Source of the DNA: Temnopleurus reevesii
Lineage: Eukaryota; Echinodermata; Echinoidea; Temnopleuroida; Temnopleuridae
Length of the DNA stretch: 12,134 nt
Assembly (NCBI GenBank): GCA_036244855.1
Contig: BQKZ01004567.1
Coordinates: 17,956-30,089, forward strand
Reading direction: 5' to 3'
This document shows, in pieces, positions 8,217 to 12,134 of the stretch (positions are counted from its first letter, which is position 1; every line of letters starts with the position of its first letter). Made by a program: the position numbers and the translations under genes. Below the pieces are notes generated by a model that was given only the letters and a program-made list of their open reading frames with translations, ran no database searches and was not told the DNA's origin.

Positions 8217-8322
8217 TTTGTACCCCCAAAAAGCCAGCAGTAAAATGTATGGTTCTTGTGAAAAAGACATATACTACTCTATACATTCCTCGGATTGCAA
8301 AGTCAATCGAAACGATAATACT

Positions 8323-8448
8323 CAGGGACCACTCCAAAATTGATTTTCATTTTCAATCTAATAGATTTAGTATGTGCTAGAAAATGTCATTACTAGATTA
8401 TATTCTTATATGATTTAAATTTTCAATCTACGTTTGGATTGGTCCCTG
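8323..8448. mobile_element. 126-base inverted-repeat element with CAGGGACC ends
   Basis: The left end CAGGGACCACTCCAAA (8323-8338) is matched on the opposite strand at 8433-8448 with one mismatch. The similarity extends weakly inward through ttttcaatct words. CAGGG-type ends occur in hAT elements, but no matching 8-base target duplication is seen on the two sides, so the superfamily is open. No coding capacity. Confidence 0.5.
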
Positions 8449-8690
8449 CCTGAAAATGATCTATTAATTGATTAGATTGGCTTTCTATCCAAGGAATTCA
8501 GAGAGTAGCGTCTTTCAGGTTCTGCCGTTCAATTTAAATACTGTATTATATTCAGAATTTGTTGACTTTGATAGTCATTGTTATTTTTTCCAAAAAGATT
8601 GATTTGCACAATGTTTGTGAGTTGAATAATATTTTTGTTGAATAAAGTAATAGCAAATTAAATTATATTTTATACATGTTACTTATTAGC

Positions 8691-8853
8691 CCTTTGGGGG
8701 AGATGGCTAAGAAGGGTATGGAGGAGAAGAAAGAAGCGGGGAAGAAGAGAGACACAGTGACAGATAAGAGGAGAAAGGAATAAAATTGAGAATGTTTAAG
8801 AGTACGAAATATCAAAGGAAGCTTCGGAGGGAAAGATGGGAAGGGAAAGAGAG

Positions 8854-8884
<31 letters not shown>

Positions 8885-8919
8885 GGTGAGGAAGAGAGAG
8901 AGAGAGAAGAGAGGGAGGG
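8691..8919 (+). repeat. Purine-rich tract ending in (GA)n microsatellite
   Basis: The + strand is strongly purine-biased from about 8691, and from about 8846 it becomes a GA dinucleotide run with GAA and GGGA interruptions up to 8919. It is followed by the unresolved base at 8920. Long polypurine tracts are hard to sequence, which fits the ambiguity. Purine bias continues more weakly to about 9050. Confidence 0.85.
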
Positions 8920-8920
8920 N
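8920..8920. other. Unresolved base N (possible contig join)
   Basis: A single n sits at the end of the GA microsatellite. It may be an uncalled base or a collapsed gap of unknown length. Confidence 0.9.
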
Positions 8921-9361
8921 ATCGGCCTTTATATCGTTCGTATATAGGGTATAGATGTAGTTTGTGAAGGAGAAAAATTACGGAATATTATAAATAAATG
9001 ACGAGGGGAGAGGTTGAATTGAAGGAGGGAGAAAAATCAAGCATGAGACCAGAGTACAATGTTTGAAATCATTTATTGAACATCACGACTTAAAGATATA
9101 AATCAAATAAAAATGTCGTTAATAGCCCCTTTTCTCTGACATAAGTGGTTCGCATTAGGATATCGATGTATAACATTCCTAAACGCACGTGTAAATATTA
9201 ACACCGTGGTGCTAATAAATACCAGTTCAAAATGAAACGATGGATGTTGAGGTCTGTGTTGACATAATTCCCTACTGAACTTTGGGTGAAATGACAAGAG
9301 AATGACTTAGGCCTAAGTCAAAAGTGTAATGAATGGGAAGATCGTAAACGTTGGACGGCAT
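8921..9361. other. Intergenic DNA with two palindromes, no gene seen
   Basis: This stretch contains an 18-base perfect palindrome, TGACTTAGGCCTAAGTCA (9303-9320). It also has a near-palindrome attaacaccgtggtgctaat around 9197-9216, which resembles the core palindrome of the MITE at 3721-3995 and may be a decayed fragment of it. The minus-strand open frame at 9103-9297 has no recognisable features. Confidence 0.5.
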
Positions 9362-9571
9362 ATAACGCTACCGCACTGGTGCTAAATTTAACAGCAGTTG
9401 GATTGGTCCAGACCATGGAAGAGTTGAAATAACATTATTTTGTTTGGAACAATCCAGTCGGGGTTTAAATATATTGATATGATTACAAACGGATGTTATT
9501 TCTATTTCTTCTGGTGTGGATTTCTAGATTCCGGCTGGTGCTAAATTCAACACCAGCGTTTTTGCAGTGTA
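9362..9571. mobile_element. Foldback MITE, copy B, internally deleted relative of 3721-3995
   Basis: The right end, ggctggtgctaaattcaaca then ccagcgtttttgcagtg-TA (ending 9571), matches the right arm of copy A closely. The left arm, ctggtgctaaatttaacagc (from about 9375), is more degraded and lacks the CACTGCAA terminus. The internal block tttaaatatattgat is shared with copy A (about 3888-3902). About 50 bases of copy A's centre are missing here. Same family, older or deleted copy. Confidence 0.75.
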
Positions 9572-9980
9572 AAAGCAAGGTACTATCACTGACTCTTGGG
9601 CAACACCAGAAAGGATTCCAGGGCGGTGAATCACCAAATCGTTTTTTTTTTAAGTTACGCACGACTTTAAAAAAAAAAAAGACTGGTGTACGTTAATGAG
9701 TGTAATACGCGTATTAAAGAATCTCGATCATTCGGCACAAAAACTGATACCAGTCGTCATGCGTAAAGACGTTCTTTAAAGTCTTTCGTATACTTTATGA
9801 AACACCGTCCTGATATGAGCTGCAAAGTGCTGCGCCAAATACATTTGAATATTAAGAAAAAAAACCATATTACAATGTTCAGTTCGACAAAATCTAGTAT
9901 TGCCCCGTAGTTTTCTAAACATTATCATTTGAACAAAAAGTCCAACAACAAAAGACGTTTCATAATTACATGTCATAAAA
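9572..9980. other. Intergenic DNA with a T/A-run hairpin, no gene seen
   Basis: A run of ten T (9642-9651) followed by aagt pairs with actttaaaaaaaaaaaa (9664-9680) to form a stem of about 14-16 base pairs with a short loop. Flanking caacaccagaaagg (9601-9614) and gactggtgta (9681-9690) recall words of the nearby MITE family, so this may be another fragment. The open frames at 9493-9696 and 9776-9976 carry no evidence of being genes. Confidence 0.45.
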
Positions 9981-10277
9981 CATTTCTTTTCCTTTAAAAT
10001 GAACTCTTTATTTCCAACCGTTTAACCAATCTTGAAATGAATATACTGCAATAAAATGCAATGTCTATATTTTATAGAGATTCTATTTCATTTTAGAATT
10101 CATAGGCCTATGACTGTATGAGACAGGGAAATTATTTCGGCCTCCATCGGCACCACTATGATGTTTGCTACCCATTTTAAACCAAATGATATTTCAACTG
10201 GTGCCATCATTCAACTCTTTTGTGTACACGGTGTTTATTTTGACCTCGGATTCTGACATAATGAGTTTTTATATATT
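9981..10277 (+). repeat. Direct duplication, copy 1
   Basis: This segment recurs at 10448-10745 with, by hand alignment, six transitions and a one-base insertion before a final diverging end, which is about 97-98% identity. It contains CATAGGCCTATG (10101-10112) but no coding frame. It is probably one allele of a locus represented twice. Confidence 0.9.
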
Positions 10278-10446
10278 TATATAGTTTAATTAAACACTAT
10301 TTCGGTTAATATCATTGCTTTTATATGTATCCTGTTTTATTGTCCTGCCTTTGCAGTTATACGCTTTGCCCTGGACAAATTTTATTTTCTCTGTATTTCT
10401 GTATATTTCTGTCATGTCTGATGTATTGTTCAATGTTCTTTATAAC
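10278..10446. other. Unmatched spacer between the duplicated segments
   Basis: About 170 bases of AT-rich sequence with repeated tctgtatttctgtatatttc words (10391-10410), present only between copy 1 and the N. It could be a haplotype-specific insertion or the end of one contig. No gene is seen. Confidence 0.5.
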
Positions 10447-10447
10447 N
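10447..10447. other. Unresolved base N at the duplication junction
   Basis: The n immediately precedes the first base of copy 2 of the direct duplication, as expected where two contigs were joined without being merged. Confidence 0.9.
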
Positions 10448-10745
10448 CATTTCTTTTCCTTTAAAATGAACTCTTTATTTCCAACCGTTTAACCAATTTT
10501 GAAATGAATATACTGCAATAAAATGCAATGTCTATATTTTATAGAGACTCTATTTCATTCTAGAATTCATAGGCCTATGACTGTATGAGACAGGGAAATT
10601 ATTTCGGCCTCCATTGGCACCACTATGATGTTTGCTACCCATTTTAAACCGAATGATATTTCAACTGGTGCCATCATTCAACTCTCTATGTGTACACGGT
10701 GTTTATTTTGACCTCGGATTCTGACATAATGAGTTTTGATATATT
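10448..10745 (+). repeat. Direct duplication, copy 2
   Basis: Near-identical to 9981-10277, beginning exactly after the N at 10447. The two diverge after about 10745, where this copy continues into ctgcttgtcacgctgg and the first copy into an AT-rich spacer. Confidence 0.9.
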
Positions 10746-11510
10746 CTGCTTGTCACGCTGGATTTAATGGCGATTTTCGACAATAATGACACTAAATACG
10801 CAACGATTACACGCTCATTGATCATGCATTCTTTGATGCGAGAAGGTCGTTTTTCTTTCTGTAACGGGCATGTGAAAAACAAGCGCGACATCTAAGAACA
10901 TAAATGATAACAAGTGCCCTTTCGACAACTTCTCGGTTTATGGTTATTCCATTTTTTTTATTCACCGGTTTGTTGAAAATTTTAAGCGTTATTATATCCG
11001 GCACAAAATCTTGAGAAGTGTGGGGTGATCTTCTGACTACCTTTTTGTAACACGCTTAAAAACGTGGACACATACTGTCCACATACAAAAATGTTGGTTT
11101 GAATATGCCGAACTTATTTTAAAATTGCAAATTCCACCAGAAGTTAGAGATATTTGGCACAAATATTAGAATAAAAATTTCAATCTAATTTGGATCTGTC
11201 TCAGACTACAATCTTTTAGATTAAATTTACAATGGTATAGGGACTATCTATGGATGTAGACTCAGGATTTTAAAGGCTAAACGCAGGGTACTGATACAAA
11301 CCACGTTCCTGCAAAAAAAAAAAAAAAAAAAAACGTGAATGTACACCCAAAATCGTGCTTAAAGTGTTGCAAGCACCCTTCCAGTGGCAAAGGCGCATCA
11401 GTATGAATAAATTAAAAAGATGATCAAGATCTAATTCGTACAGCGCTCCAATTTGTGTTGTCCGTGTCTTTACGAAGTGACGGCAGACAAAGTGCATTGT
11501 AATTCTACGC
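10746..11510. other. Intergenic DNA with poly(A) run, no gene seen
   Basis: No coding region is supported. A 7-base hairpin, GTGGACA (11064-11070) with TGTCCAC (11076-11082), is present. A run of 21 A lies at 11313-11333, flanked by cacgtt (11302-11307) and aacgtg, which would also pair. The A run could be the tail of a retrocopy, but no recognisable source sequence lies upstream of it. Confidence 0.5.
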
Positions 11511-11689
11511 TACAGTCAAACCTCGTTATAACAAGGTCCTTGGGACCAGAGAAATCATCTCTTTATATCGAAACCTTGTTACATCAGGACCAAAATACAA
11601 TAAAATACAAAGAGATGGGACTAGGAAAGTTACATTGTTGTAACAAGATCTCGTTATATCAGTGCTCTTTATAAAAAGGTTAGACTGTA
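11511..11689. mobile_element. pogo/Tigger-like MITE with TA flanks
   Basis: The left end TA-CAGTCAAACCTCGTTATAA (11511 on) is matched in inverse by the right end ttataaaaaggttagactg-TA (ending 11689), with a few mismatches. Further inverted words inside (tcgttataac, cttgttac) give a largely foldback structure. CAGT... ends with ACCTCGTT and TA target duplication resemble Tigger/pogo elements of the Tc1/mariner superfamily, from recalled family knowledge. At about 179 bases it cannot encode a transposase. Open frames on both strands across it are shadows. Confidence 0.7.
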
Positions 11690-12134
11690 TTTTGTAGAAA
11701 GTTGTAAAGTTGAAATCGGTGCTTAACACACTCTAGTTTTTGCAGTTTCATCGGCCACCATGCACCTGACAATGTGTCACGCAATAATTACGTCCAATTA
11801 ACAATCGGGTTTTGAAATCAAAGTTTGCTCAAACTATTACTAGGTGAGCAGTTAAACCGACAATTCCAAAAGATAAAATGAGGATTATACAGTGCTAAGG
11901 CTTCTTTCTCAGCAGACTTAAATGAGAGAATGCTTAAGAATCGTGAAGGTTTGTCATTGTCATTGACCACATTATTGCTAGGTTGTCATGGGACGATGAA
12001 AATAATGCTGTGTCTTTTCATGTTAATGGGACATCGAAGTGTTGCAAGGTGGTATAAATATTATGACGTAAAGCAAAAAGTTAACACTTTAACAACGGGG
12101 GCTATTCAGTGCATGAGGCGAAATTGCGTTGGGG
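11690..12134. other. Intergenic DNA, no gene seen
   Basis: No coding frame, RNA gene or clear repeat is visible up to the right edge of the window. Confidence 0.5.

Noticed and set aside
9981..10745. LTR retrotransposon with about 297-base LTRs
   Set aside because: The repeats do not begin with TG or end with CA, the interval is only about 170 bases, there is no primer-binding site or polypurine tract, and the second copy starts at an N.
11313..11333. Poly(A) tail of a processed pseudogene
   Set aside because: No recognisable coding or RNA-derived sequence precedes the A run and no flanking target duplication is seen.

Overview
This window reads as animal nuclear DNA, most likely from an echinoderm and probably a sea urchin. 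It is AT-rich and gene-poor, has no operon-like packing, and is full of small non-autonomous transposons. Two tRNA-derived SINEs of the kind common in sea urchin genomes are present. The sea urchin call rests on recalled resemblance to such SINEs and on an allele-like divergence seen at one duplicated segment, so the species is not settled.

There is one convincing protein-coding gene, on the + strand at 5799-6980. It encodes a 393-residue, mostly disordered, Ser/Pro/Arg-rich protein with many RRxS sites and a short acidic plus tryptophan-containing C-terminal segment. I do not recognise the family. It stands out sharply from its AT-rich surroundings by GC content and by frequent TCG serine codons. 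It may be a single coding exon or the last coding exon of a longer gene. A putative 3' UTR with an AATAAA signal follows at 7326-7331.

Layout. 1-82: a tiny piggyBac-like MITE flanked by TTAA. 645-1024 (minus) and 1444-1737 (plus): two tRNA-derived SINEs facing away from each other, with ATT-rich DNA between and beside them. 2305-2735: a degenerate TTCA/TTTA satellite. 2905-3270: a possible non-LTR retrotransposon 3' remnant. 3721-3995: a foldback MITE with TA flanks and nested palindromes. 3996-5798: the upstream region of the gene. 5799-7350: the gene and its 3' UTR. 8035-8216: a cluster of TGCACC hairpins. 8323-8448: a CAGGGACC inverted-repeat element. 8691-8919: a purine-rich tract ending in a (GA)n microsatellite and an unresolved base. 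9362-9571: a second, internally deleted copy of the 3721-3995 MITE. 9981-10277 and 10448-10745: a near-identical direct duplication whose second copy begins right after a single N, best read as an assembly artefact from two haplotypes. 11511-11689: a pogo/Tigger-like MITE with TA flanks.

I see no bacterial-type system, CRISPR array, autonomous transposase or virus. The interest lies in the unrecognised phosphosite-rich protein, the set of small mobile elements, and the probable false duplication.
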